64,000 bases of DNA from the NCBI RefSeq assembly GCF_900078195.1, contig NZ_FJVE01000007.1, forward strand, positions 2,294,001 to 2,358,000, written 5' to 3'. The notes under the pieces are model-generated. The model was not told the DNA's origin and ran no database searches. It saw only the letters and a program-made list of their open reading frames with translations. The stretch's first letter is position 1. Every line of letters starts with the position of its first letter. This stretch comes from Clostridium sp. Marseille-P299. Lineage in GTDB: Bacteria; Bacillota; Clostridia; Lachnospirales; Lachnospiraceae. Below, piece after piece: positions 50,956 to 59,517 of this stretch. The translations under genes and the position numbers were made by a program.

Positions 50956-51331
50956 ACATTTGGCTCATATCCTATTTTAGAATAAAACTTATTTGTGCCA
51001 CCTGTCATATGAGTAGCACCCAGGGGCTTCATACTGCGATAAAGCTCTGAAAGCGCAGAAGCTGCCAAGCCCTTTTTACGATATTCAGGTACCGTGCACA
51101 GTGGCTCCATATATGCTAAATAATTTTGTGGAGTCCACCACATACCTGCCCAGCAGACATACTCTCCTGCTTCATTTTGAATTGCGACTGAGTATTCTTG
51201 CGTTGCATGAGGTGCTTGTAGTAAGTGATATCCACTCTCAGCATTTCTTTCTCATAAATATCTAACATAAATTGATAGATATCCATGTGATCTGCAAGTA
51301 TTTTGTATTGCCTATTTGTTATCCCCTTCAT
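50931..51331 (-). pseudogene. Frameshifted GNAT acetyltransferase
   Basis: Two overlapping frames make one GNAT protein. The first (from the ATG after GGAGGAAAG at 51331) encodes MKGITNRQYKILADHMDIYQ up to about YEKE; from near 51243 the coding text continues in the -1 frame as NAESGYHLLQAPHATQEYSV, then EYVCWAGMWWTPQNYLAYME, EPLCTVPEYRKKGLAASALS (acetyl-CoA motif A) and NKFYSKIGYEPNVMWTFWER. A single lost A in the GAAAGAAATG run explains it. Could be a sequencing error, a real null mutation or slippage-based control. Confidence 0.82.
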
Positions 51332-51686
51332 TTCTTTCCTCCATGAAATTTCTTATATATCATCTCCAGAAATACAATCTCCAATTATAAATTACAACAA
51401 ATTTTACCAATTATCAAGCTTCTATATCAGAATATTTTCAATCATATGATTTATGATTTTAAGTCAAAGTATTCACACTGACTCATGTAACATAGTGTAA
51501 CACCACATATAACTGTATTTTTTGTAATTATATTCTCACTTATATAAAAAAGGCTCTAAAATCAATATTATTACGAGTATAACACACCCGAACCCTAATA
51601 GTTAATATATTTTCCATAAAATTAGATCTGAATCCAGTAAAGAATAGGATTCTAAAAAACCCCGACCCAAAAACTTAACACAGAGC
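51332..51686. other. Intergenic, no feature recognised
   Basis: About 355 bp of AT-rich DNA between the GNAT pseudogene and the small-RNA terminator. I see no gene, promoter pair or stable hairpin here. Confidence 0.6.
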
Positions 51687-51848
51687 AAAAAAATAAAGCA
51701 CCTATAATAATAGGTGCTTTAAATATCTGATATTAGATTATCGGATGGGCGGTGTATCCATCATCTCAGGTACTCTAAATCAATTAAAGTGCGTCGGGAA
51801 CCATTTCCGAACCTCAACAATCTTATATATTACCTTATGCATTTTGTT
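51687..51848 (-). ncRNA. Candidate small structured RNA, about 160 nt
   Basis: A complete transcription unit without a reading frame. A consensus promoter (51855-51883) leads into about 160 nt ending in the terminator AAAGCACCTAT-TATT-ATAGGTGCTTT (51695-51720), followed after an A by seven Ts. Within it, ATATAAGATTGTTG near the 5' end can pair with CGATAATCTAATAT near the 3' end as a closing stem, enclosing a hairpin TCGGAA-ATGG-TTCC(C)GA and a hairpin GATGG-ATACACCGC-CCATC. I do not recognise an RNA family. It lies directly behind the PBECR-type gene. Confidence 0.6.
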
Positions 51849-51854
51849 ATAATT

Positions 51855-51883
51855 ATATTACTATAAAATATCGAACTTGTCAA
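51855..51883 (-). promoter_or_regulatory. Promoter of the candidate small RNA
   Basis: TTGACA (-35) and TAATAT (-10) exactly 17 bp apart on the minus strand. The -35 contains the TGA stop codon of the PBECR-type gene. Confidence 0.7.
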
Positions 51884-52257
51884 GTTTTCTCATATATGTG
51901 CATACGACCACTGTTTAACCTACGCATTAGCTTTGATTCTTTTAATTCATACATCGAAGCAACATATAAATAATCTCCTGTTTTATCAAGTTTTATAGCA
52001 ACTAATATATTTCCATCATATTTTTTTATAAATTCAACACTGTTTTCTTCTTTTGGATTTTTCCCAATATAATCAGGTTTCTTCAATATCTCAGGGATTT
52101 TATCCAGATATTTAATGCAGTGAGCATGTCCGTGTTTCTTCATATGAGAAGGAAGTCCATTTGATTGATATATTTTAACAATGGGTAAATTCAACCCCAT
52201 GATCTCATTGAACTCCTTTTCATATTTCCCTACCTCAATTAACTTATGGTTCTCCAT
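51880..52257 (-). CDS. PBECR-type nuclease-fold protein (BECR superfamily)
   Basis: A 125-residue protein. The N-terminal part includes LPIVKIYQSNGLPSHMKKHG, and the core HAHCIKYLDKIPEILKKPDY, IGKNPKEENSVEFIKKYDGN, ILVAIKLDKTGDYLYVASMY, ELKESKLMRRLNSGRMH follows the PBECR2/PBECR3 pattern of phage- and toxin-associated BECR-fold RNases. The conserved His and the late Arg/Lys would be catalytic. It stands alone as a chromosomal gene with AGGTGG before the ATG; no immunity gene is next to it. A small RNA gene starts at its stop codon. It may be a domesticated toxin or a housekeeping relative. Confidence 0.72.
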   Translation of the reverse strand: MENHKLIEVGKYEKEFNEIMGLNLPIVKIYQSNGLPSHMKKHGHAHCIKYLDKIPEILKKPDYIGKNPKEENSVEFIKKYDGNILVAIKLDKTGDYLYVASMYELKESKLMRRLNSGRMHIYEKT

Positions 52258-52308
52258 TTTGCCACCTAAATAGTAAATTATCGTATTTAAAGATGCGCTT
52301 CTTCTAGT

Positions 52309-55300
52309 TTACATCAAAAAATCCATCAAAGATATCTGATTTGAAATTGGTAAATCGCCAAGAAGGCCTAAGTCTGCCATCAAATCAACCACAGTACTAC
52401 TTACCTTACATCTGGATTTAAAATCATCTCTTGATAAGAACTTACCATCTTTCACAGCTTCTACCACCTGATCAGCCGCTTTATCCCCCAAACCATCAAT
52501 TGTACTAAAGGAAGGCATCAACTTATCTCCAACGATTTGAAAATGATGTGCTTTCGCAGTGTAAATATCAATTGGCACAAAGTCAAAACCTCTTGCGTAC
52601 ATTTCTTGCACAATCTTCATATCCTTTAATGTGTCTTCCTCTTTTTTCGTGAGTTTCTGAGCAGGGTCATTCGAGGCTGCTCTTCTCTTATACTCATTCA
52701 TATGATATTCCAATCGTTCTTTACCAAGACACATCAACTCATAGTTAAACGCAGTTGCACGTATACTAAAATACGCACAGTAGTAAGCTAGCGGATAATA
52801 TACTTTAAAATAAGCAATTCGAAATGCCATCATAACATAAGCACAGGCATGCGCCTTCGGGAACATATATTTAATACGTTTACAGGACCAAATATACCAA
52901 TCTGGAATTCCCTTCTCAATCATTGCCTCTTCCATTTCAGGGGTTAATCCTTTACCCTTACGTACACTTTCCATGATTTTAAACGCAAGACCATTCTCAA
53001 GACCACGATGAATTAAGTAAACCATAATATCATCACGGGTACAAATCGCAGTACCAAGTGTACACTTTCCTTCTGCAATCAATGTTTGAGTATTATTTAA
53101 CCAAACGTCGGTACCATGGGAAAGACCTGAAATACGAATCATGTCCGAGAAACTTTTCGGCTTTGTATCTCTTAACATCTGCATAACGAAATCTGTACCA
53201 AGCTCAGGAAGTCCAAGGGAGCCAAGATCACAACCGCCGATATCTTCTGGCTTAATACCAAGTGCTTCGGTAGACTCAAATAATGATATCACTTTTTTAT
53301 CATCCATTCGAATCTGTTTTGCATCAATTCCTGTCAAATCTTCTAGCATACGAATCATCGTCGGATCGTCGTGTCCAAGAATATCAAGTTTTAGTAAGTT
53401 ATGATCGATGGAGTGATAGTCAAAGTGAGTTGTAACAGTTTTCGTTGACATATCATTGGCTGGTCGTTGCACCGGTGTAAAGGAATAAATCTCTTCCCCA
53501 TGAGGTAGAACAATAATTCCACCTGGATGCTGTCCAGTCGTTCGTCTAACACCTACACAGCCTTCAACAATTCGGTTGATTTCTGCTTGCCTTTTATGAA
53601 TTCCATGTTCCTCATTGTACTTTTTCACAAAACCATATGCTGTCTTATCTGCAAGTGTACCAATGGTTCCAGCTCGGAATGTATGACCTTGTCCAAAAAT
53701 AACTTCGGTATAATCATGTGCTTTACTCTGATATTCTCCCGAGAAGTTTAAGTCGATATCCGGTTCCTTATCACCATTAAAACCAAGGAAAGTTTCAAAT
53801 GGTATATTGTGACCATCTTTAGATAATGGCTTTCCACAAACAGGACAATCCTTATCTGGCATATCGCATCCAGACATCTGAGAATATGATTGAACTTCTT
53901 CCGAGTCAAAATCTGAATAAAAGCAATTTGGACAATAATAATGAGCAGGAAGTGGATTAACTTCTGTAATACCTGACATTGTCGCAACAAAGGAGGATCC
54001 TACTGATCCACGGGAACCAACCAAGTATCCATCTTCATTTGATTTCCACACAAGCTTTTGTGCGATAATATACATAACGGCAAACCCATTGGTTATAATG
54101 GAATGAAGCTCATGCTCTAGTCTTTCTTCTACCTGCTTTGGCAAATTAGGTCCATACATGGAATGAGCTTTATCATAACAAATCTGACGTAAGGTTTTAT
54201 CAGAATCTTCAATTACTGGAGGGCACTTATCTGGACGAACTGGTGAAATTTTTTCAATCATGTCCGCAATTTTATTAGGATTTGTAATAACTACTTCTTC
54301 CGCTTTTTCTTTTCCAAGGTACATAAATTCTTCTAGCATTTCATCTGTGGTACGCATAAATAAAGGTGCTTGATTGTCTGCATCTGAAAATCCTTTTGCT
54401 GACATTATAATTCTACGATACACCTCATCCTCTGGATTTAAGAAATGGACGTCACAAGTTGCAACAACAGGCTTGTTAAATTCCTCCCCAAGAGCAACAA
54501 TCTTTTTATTAATCTCAATTAAGTCATCATTGGAACTAATATCAAATTTATCGCTCTCTATCATAAATTGATTATTGCCAAGAGGTTGAATTTCATAATA
54601 GTCATAAAAATTAGCAAGTCTCGTAATTTCTTCCTGTGGTTGATTTCGTAAATATGCTTGATATAGCTCTCCCGCCTCACAAGCGGAACCAATCAACAAT
54701 CCCTCTCTATACTGCGTTAATACACTCTTAGGAATTCTAGGTCTTCTTGCGTAGTAGTCAATGTGCGAATAACTTACCATACGATACAAATTTACTCGGC
54801 CAATATCATTTTGACACAAAATTATGCAGTGATAAGTTGGCATCTTCTTAATAACATCTGCTGAAATCTCACCCATGGCATTAATTTCGGATAATTGGCT
54901 AACATTTTGCTCTTTTAACATTTCAAGGAATTTAACATAAATTTCAGCGGTACACCCTGCATCATCAACTGCTCTATGATGATTTTCCAAGGAAATTGAA
55001 AGTGCCTTTGCTACGGTATCAAGTTTGAAATTATGAAGATCTGGTAGAAGTACTCTCGCTAAACCTACCGTATCTACAACGGTAAAATCAGTTTCAATCC
55101 CTAAAAATTCAGCTTTCTTTGTTATAAATCCAACATCAAAAGAAGCATTATGTGCAACTAAAACACAATCCTTACAAAACTCCAAAAACTCTGGTAAAAT
55201 CACTTCAATTGTTGGGTAATCCATTACCATATCATCACGAATTCCAGTAAGCTTTTCAATATGAAATGGAATTGGTACTTCTGGATTGATGAATGTAGAA

Positions 55301-56895
55301 TATTTATCGGTTATTTTACCACCGACAACTTTTACTGCACCAATTTCAATAATTTTATCTTTCACTGGCCCAAAACCTGTTGTCTCTATATCAAAAACTA
55401 CAGTTGGCACATCAAGACTTTGATTTTTCGCGCCAACTACAATTTCTTTTAAATCATCTACAATGTATGCCTCCATACCATAGATAATTTTAAAATCTTT
55501 TGCACGTTGCATCTTTTCTTCATCATCTTTATAATCTTTTGGATTAATTGCATGAGAAGCTTCCGGGAATGCTTGAACAACACCATGGTCGGTAATTGCA
55601 ACTGCTTTATGGCCCCATTCAAATGCTGTTTTAACTAATACTTTTGGATCAATAACTGCATCCATATCACTCATCATTGTATGAGCATGTAGTTCCACTC
55701 GCTTTACATCCGCATGGTCCATTCGCTTTGTTGTAAAATCAGGAATCTTTTTAATACCAACAATAGATGAAATTGAAATTTCACGGTCATACTTATCAAG
55801 AAGAGCCATACCTTTTAGTCTTACAAACTTACCTTTTTTAATATTTGCACGAACCTCATCGATTTGTTCTGCACGCACAAATATTTTAATTCCAATCGTA
55901 TCTGTAAAATCGGTTACTGAAAAAATAACTAAGAATTTTTCGTTTCGAAGCTCTCTATCTTCATAAGAAATGATTTTACCACGGATTACAACTTCTCCAA
56001 TTTCATCTTGAATTTCACTAATTTGAATGGTCTCTCCATCAAATGGTCTACCATAAATAATGTCTGGATCATCAGGAAGTTTCTTTTTGACATATCTTCC
56101 TTTCTCATTTGAACTAGAGTCGTTTGTGCCTTTTCCTTGTCCAAACTTATTCTCACCATCATTACTTGAAGCCTTTTGGGTTTGCATTTTATTCGCTTTT
56201 ACTACATTAGTCGAATCAGTTGCTTTGACTTCACCTCTAGCTGCACTGCTTGTTCCCTCACTATCTACACTTGTAGATTCGTCAGAGCCATAAGAACTTT
56301 TTGTTCCCCAATTACTTTCCATTGCTTGGGTGGCATTTGCTCTTACAACATCCACTTTAACAAACTCATACGCCTCTTGCTCCTTCTCTTCCTCTTCCTG
56401 GCGAACTAAATATTCAAACCTAACCTTAACAGGAAAAGAAAAGCGCTCTAAATAAACCGTTTCAAGATAGCTTCCGATATCTGCTGACTTCTTTTGATTT
56501 AAGAAGCTATCTTCCAAACGAATATTAATATTTAAATCATCAAATAGTATTTCTCCACTTCGTAGTATGTTATAATCTAGTACACTTTTCTCTTGAATTT
56601 CTTCATAAAAGCTATCCAGATAAATATCCCATAAATTCGAAGGGGTATACTGTGCAGACAATTCATACGTATCAAATAGTTCTACATAATTCATCGTTTT
56701 AGAAAACAATTGCTTTTGCAATAAAGCCTCCATTTTCTTTATATTTTTACGACTAATTAATCTTTTACTACTTATGTAGACTAAGATACGATTGGTCGTT
56801 CTAGAGGCTGCAACCCTTAGAACGACCACTTCTTCAAACATTTCTACTAATGCTTGCTCCACTATTAAGTTTTCAAATACCTCAAAAAAACGCAT
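52309..56895 (-). CDS. polC: DNA polymerase III alpha subunit, PolC type
   Basis: The replicative polymerase of Firmicutes, 1528 residues from the ATG nine bases after AGGAG. In order: N-terminal domains (1-190), a Ser/Thr/Lys-rich low-complexity linker (about 190-270), an OB domain (about 290-385, VVIRGKIISYEDRE), a PHP domain from about 400 (VELHAHTMMSDMDAVIDPKV) interrupted by the 3'-5' exonuclease at about 505-670 (VFDIETTGFGPVKDKIIEIG; AHNASFDVGFI; HRAVDDAGCTAEIY), then zinc-binding text CPNCFYSDF and CPVCGKPLS, palm segments with PDIDLNFSGEYQ and fingers. The long linker is unusual. Last gene of the uppS-to-polC operon. Confidence 0.97.
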   Translation of the reverse strand: MRFFEVFENLIVEQALVEMFEEVVVLRVAASRTTNRILVYISSKRLISRKNIKKMEALLQKQLFSKTMNYVELFDTYELSAQYTPSNLWDIYLDSFYEEIQEKSVLDYNILRSGEILFDDLNINIRLEDSFLNQKKSADIGSYLETVYLERFSFPVKVRFEYLVRQEEEEKEQEAYEFVKVDVVRANATQAMESNWGTKSSYGSDESTSVDSEGTSSAARGEVKATDSTNVVKANKMQTQKASSNDGENKFGQGKGTNDSSSNEKGRYVKKKLPDDPDIIYGRPFDGETIQISEIQDEIGEVVIRGKIISYEDRELRNEKFLVIFSVTDFTDTIGIKIFVRAEQIDEVRANIKKGKFVRLKGMALLDKYDREISISSIVGIKKIPDFTTKRMDHADVKRVELHAHTMMSDMDAVIDPKVLVKTAFEWGHKAVAITDHGVVQAFPEASHAINPKDYKDDEEKMQRAKDFKIIYGMEAYIVDDLKEIVVGAKNQSLDVPTVVFDIETTGFGPVKDKIIEIGAVKVVGGKITDKYSTFINPEVPIPFHIEKLTGIRDDMVMDYPTIEVILPEFLEFCKDCVLVAHNASFDVGFITKKAEFLGIETDFTVVDTVGLARVLLPDLHNFKLDTVAKALSISLENHHRAVDDAGCTAEIYVKFLEMLKEQNVSQLSEINAMGEISADVIKKMPTYHCIILCQNDIGRVNLYRMVSYSHIDYYARRPRIPKSVLTQYREGLLIGSACEAGELYQAYLRNQPQEEITRLANFYDYYEIQPLGNNQFMIESDKFDISSNDDLIEINKKIVALGEEFNKPVVATCDVHFLNPEDEVYRRIIMSAKGFSDADNQAPLFMRTTDEMLEEFMYLGKEKAEEVVITNPNKIADMIEKISPVRPDKCPPVIEDSDKTLRQICYDKAHSMYGPNLPKQVEERLEHELHSIITNGFAVMYIIAQKLVWKSNEDGYLVGSRGSVGSSFVATMSGITEVNPLPAHYYCPNCFYSDFDSEEVQSYSQMSGCDMPDKDCPVCGKPLSKDGHNIPFETFLGFNGDKEPDIDLNFSGEYQSKAHDYTEVIFGQGHTFRAGTIGTLADKTAYGFVKKYNEEHGIHKRQAEINRIVEGCVGVRRTTGQHPGGIIVLPHGEEIYSFTPVQRPANDMSTKTVTTHFDYHSIDHNLLKLDILGHDDPTMIRMLEDLTGIDAKQIRMDDKKVISLFESTEALGIKPEDIGGCDLGSLGLPELGTDFVMQMLRDTKPKSFSDMIRISGLSHGTDVWLNNTQTLIAEGKCTLGTAICTRDDIMVYLIHRGLENGLAFKIMESVRKGKGLTPEMEEAMIEKGIPDWYIWSCKRIKYMFPKAHACAYVMMAFRIAYFKVYYPLAYYCAYFSIRATAFNYELMCLGKERLEYHMNEYKRRAASNDPAQKLTKKEEDTLKDMKIVQEMYARGFDFVPIDIYTAKAHHFQIVGDKLMPSFSTIDGLGDKAADQVVEAVKDGKFLSRDDFKSRCKVSSTVVDLMADLGLLGDLPISNQISLMDFLM

Positions 56896-56912
56896 GTCTT
56901 TCAACTCCTATT

Positions 56913-57968
56913 TTAGCAGGTAAATGAATCAAGTTCCTTTTTTAACTCCTGTAATAAGTCTTCTTCTTTTACAGTTCGAACGACTTCACCCTTTTTTATG
57001 ATTAAGCCGACTCCATTACCGCCTGCAATTCCTAAATCTGCTTCTTTTGCTTCTCCAGGTCCATTTACAGCACAGCCCATAACTGCTACTTTAATATCTA
57101 AATCGTATCCTTGTACCATGTCTTCTACTTGTTTTGCAAGACCAATTAAGTCAATTCTTGTACGTCCACATGTTGGACAAGATACAACCTCAACTCCACC
57201 TTTTCTTAAACCAAGTGTTTTTAAGATTATTTTGGCAGAACGGATTTCTTCAATTGGTTGATCCGTTAAAGATACTCGAATTGTATCGCCGATTCCTTGA
57301 TTTAAAATTAAACCTAAACCAATTGCCGATTTGATATTTCCGGCTACAATTGATCCTGATTCTGTAATACCAACATGTAATGGATAGTTCGTTTGTTTCG
57401 CTATTAATTCATGGGCTTTTACACACATCATTACATCGGAGGATTTTATACTAATAACTAAATTATCATATCCAAGGTCTTCGATAATCTTAACTTTATC
57501 AAGAGCACTTTCAACAATACCTTCTGCGGTTACATGACCATATTTTTCAATAAGATGCTTTTCTAAAGAACCACTATTAACTCCAACTCGAATTGGAATA
57601 TTACGTTCTTTTGCAACATTTACAACGGCACGAACTCGTTCTAAATCACCAATATTACCAGGATTAATACGAATTTTATCCGCTCCATGTTCCATCGCAG
57701 CAATTGCCAAACGATAGTCAAAATGAATATCTGCTACAAGTGGAATATGAATCTGCTTTTTTATCTCTGATAACGCCTGCGCAGCTTCCATTGTTGGAAC
57801 AGCACAGCGAATAATGTCACAACCAACTTCTTCTAATGCTAAAATTTGAGCAACAGTTGCATTAACATCTTCAGTTTTTGTATTTGTCATAGATTGGATT
57901 AATACTGGATTTCCTCCACCTATTTTTTTATTTCCAATCGTTATTACTTTTGTTTGCATTCTATGCAT
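56913..57968 (-). CDS. ispG: 4-hydroxy-3-methylbut-2-enyl diphosphate synthase (IspG/GcpE)
   Basis: A 351-residue iron-sulphur enzyme that converts MEcPP to HMBPP, the second-last step of the MEP pathway. The TIM-barrel part covers 1-250 (NPVLIQSMTNTKTEDVNATV; VADIHFDYRLAIAAMEHGAD; RINPGNIGD; GVNSGSLEKHLIEKYG) and the 4Fe-4S domain has CPTCGRTRIDL and GCAVNGPGEAKEADLGIAGG with the cluster cysteines. Start is the ATG after GGAGG. polC follows 18 bp below. A strong inverted repeat and a VNTR separate it from rseP upstream, so the genes may be partly uncoupled. Confidence 0.97.
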   Translation of the reverse strand: MHRMQTKVITIGNKKIGGGNPVLIQSMTNTKTEDVNATVAQILALEEVGCDIIRCAVPTMEAAQALSEIKKQIHIPLVADIHFDYRLAIAAMEHGADKIRINPGNIGDLERVRAVVNVAKERNIPIRVGVNSGSLEKHLIEKYGHVTAEGIVESALDKVKIIEDLGYDNLVISIKSSDVMMCVKAHELIAKQTNYPLHVGITESGSIVAGNIKSAIGLGLILNQGIGDTIRVSLTDQPIEEIRSAKIILKTLGLRKGGVEVVSCPTCGRTRIDLIGLAKQVEDMVQGYDLDIKVAVMGCAVNGPGEAKEADLGIAGGNGVGLIIKKGEVVRTVKEEDLLQELKKELDSFTC

Positions 57969-58007
57969 AATAACCTCCACACTGCCTTTTAGCAGCTCAA
58001 AACATGA

Positions 58008-58034
58008 GTAAAAAGCACTAATTGTGCTTTTTAC
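58008..58034 (-). terminator. Intercistronic hairpin upstream of ispG
   Basis: GTAAAAAGCAC/GTGCTTTTTAC perfect 11-bp stem with a 5-base loop. The T-run lies within the stem, so it may act as a bidirectional, leaky terminator between rseP and ispG. Confidence 0.6.
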
Positions 58035-58087
58035 TTCGTATCCATATGTTTAAGTCTTTATTAAGTAGACAAAAAATTTATCATTTC

Positions 58088-58195
58088 TCGATAAAACTCT
58101 TTTCTTTGATTAGAGTTTTTTCCTTGATTAGAGTCTTTTCCTTGATTAGAGTCTTTTCCTTGATTAGAGTCTTTTCCTTGATTAAAGTCTTTTCC
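58088..58195. repeat. 18-bp tandem repeat (VNTR), five good units plus one degenerate
   Basis: TTGATTAGAGTCTTTTCC repeats head to tail from 58106 to 58195 with two single-base variants, preceded by a decayed sixth unit. It sits in the 240-bp gap between rseP and ispG, ending 12 bp from the rseP stop. Confidence 0.93.
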
Positions 58196-58207
58196 CTGCT
58201 AATATAC

Positions 58208-59497
58208 CTAAAGTATGTTTCGAATATCATTAAAGAACACGAATACCATTAGCATCATTAATAAGACAAAACCTATCATATGAACAAAACCTTCTTTGTC
58301 ACGATTGATTGGTTTACCTCGAAACGCCTCTATAATCAAGAACAATAATCTACCACCATCCAGTGCTGGAATTGGTAATAAGTTCATTACACCAAGGTTT
58401 GCACTTAATAAAATTGCCCAGTTTAACAGATTTACAACTACCATTTCAAATCCATATTGTTTTGATGTTTCAACTGCATTACCAATTTCACTTACAATAC
58501 GTACTGGTCCGCCAAGGTCATCTGCTCCAACCTTACCAGTAAACAATTGTCCAAGACTCTTTACAGTAGAAGTAATCCAATAACGTACTTCAGAGAAGCT
58601 ATAACGAAATACACCTAGTACACTTGTTTTTTCATACCCTTGGTTATACGCGAATCCAAGCTTAGTGCTTTCTTGCGCTTTTGGTGTAACTTCAACTGTT
58701 ATATTCTCACCATTTCGTTCATATGTTAATGATATTTTTTCTTCTGTTAATGGATTATTTTCAATATACTCATTTAATTCCAATCCTGAATTAATTTTAA
58801 CACCATTAATCTCTGTAATGATATCACCAACCTGAAGGCCAGCTAAATAAAGAGGAAAATCCTCTGATATTTGTGTGATTTCCGCTTTGGTTGTATCCGC
58901 ATTGTAATAAAAACCAAGCAGATAACTCTTAGTTAATTCAGGTGTTATAGTCGTTTCAATTTTCTTTCCATCACGTTCATACTGAACTGCTATTGGTTCA
59001 GTTGTTGTAATTGGATCAAAATAATTTTTTGACCACAAATCCCTTGAAAGTGTTATGTTTGCCCCATTGAATTTTGTTATAATATCACCAGGCATTAACC
59101 CAGCTTCTGCAGCTGGACTGTTTTCTTCAACACTTGTTACTCTTGCAGGATCATAACCAATAATTGAAATCATAATTAAGGCCATTAAAAATGCTAATAT
59201 AAAATTAAAGAATGGTCCTGCAAATATTGTGGAAATTCTTGCCCATACATTCTTATTATTAAATGCTCCTTGATCATCACTAAGCTCATCTTCTCCTAGC
59301 ATCATACAAGAACCACCAATAGGCAGTAATTTTAAGGAATATCTCGTTCCACCTCTTACAAAACTTAAAAGTCTAGGTCCCATGCCTAGGGAAAATTCTG
59401 TTACTGTAATTCCTGCTCTTTTGGCTAATAAAAAGTGTCCTAACTCATGAAAAGTTATAACTAAGCCAAATATTAAAAAAGCTATAATTATCTTCAT
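58208..59497 (-). CDS. rseP: RseP/RasP-type site-2 zinc metalloprotease (M50)
   Basis: A 429-residue intramembrane protease. TM1 carries the zinc motif HELGHFLLAK (residues 17-21 HELGH); the C-terminal TM helices hold NLLPIPALDGGRLLF with the third ligand Asp. Between them are two PDZ-like domains (about 110-185 and 190-275; PAAEAGLMPGDIITKFNGAN and LYLAGLQVGDIITEINGVKI). Family members cut anti-sigma factors and signal peptide remnants, so it could process the anti-sigma factor at 3910-5307 (inference). GAGGTAGGTAA precedes the ATG. It lies 20 bp below dxr. Two PDZ domains are more than the single one in Bacillus RasP. Confidence 0.95.
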   Translation of the reverse strand: MKIIIAFLIFGLVITFHELGHFLLAKRAGITVTEFSLGMGPRLLSFVRGGTRYSLKLLPIGGSCMMLGEDELSDDQGAFNNKNVWARISTIFAGPFFNFILAFLMALIMISIIGYDPARVTSVEENSPAAEAGLMPGDIITKFNGANITLSRDLWSKNYFDPITTTEPIAVQYERDGKKIETTITPELTKSYLLGFYYNADTTKAEITQISEDFPLYLAGLQVGDIITEINGVKINSGLELNEYIENNPLTEEKISLTYERNGENITVEVTPKAQESTKLGFAYNQGYEKTSVLGVFRYSFSEVRYWITSTVKSLGQLFTGKVGADDLGGPVRIVSEIGNAVETSKQYGFEMVVVNLLNWAILLSANLGVMNLLPIPALDGGRLLFLIIEAFRGKPINRDKEGFVHMIGFVLLMMLMVFVFFNDIRNIL

Positions 59498-59517
59498 TTA
59501 CCTACCTCACTTTCAAA

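Noticed and set aside
51740..51770. Similarity of the small RNA text CACCGCCC to the 3' end of 16S rRNA
   Set aside because: Only eight bases match and the surrounding sequence is unrelated.
58088..58195. CRISPR array
   Set aside because: Units are directly adjacent with no spacers, and no cas genes are near.
58022..58252. Plus-strand frame with repeated SLIRVF peptide
   Set aside because: It is created by the 18-bp tandem repeat (18 is divisible by 3) and has no start signal.
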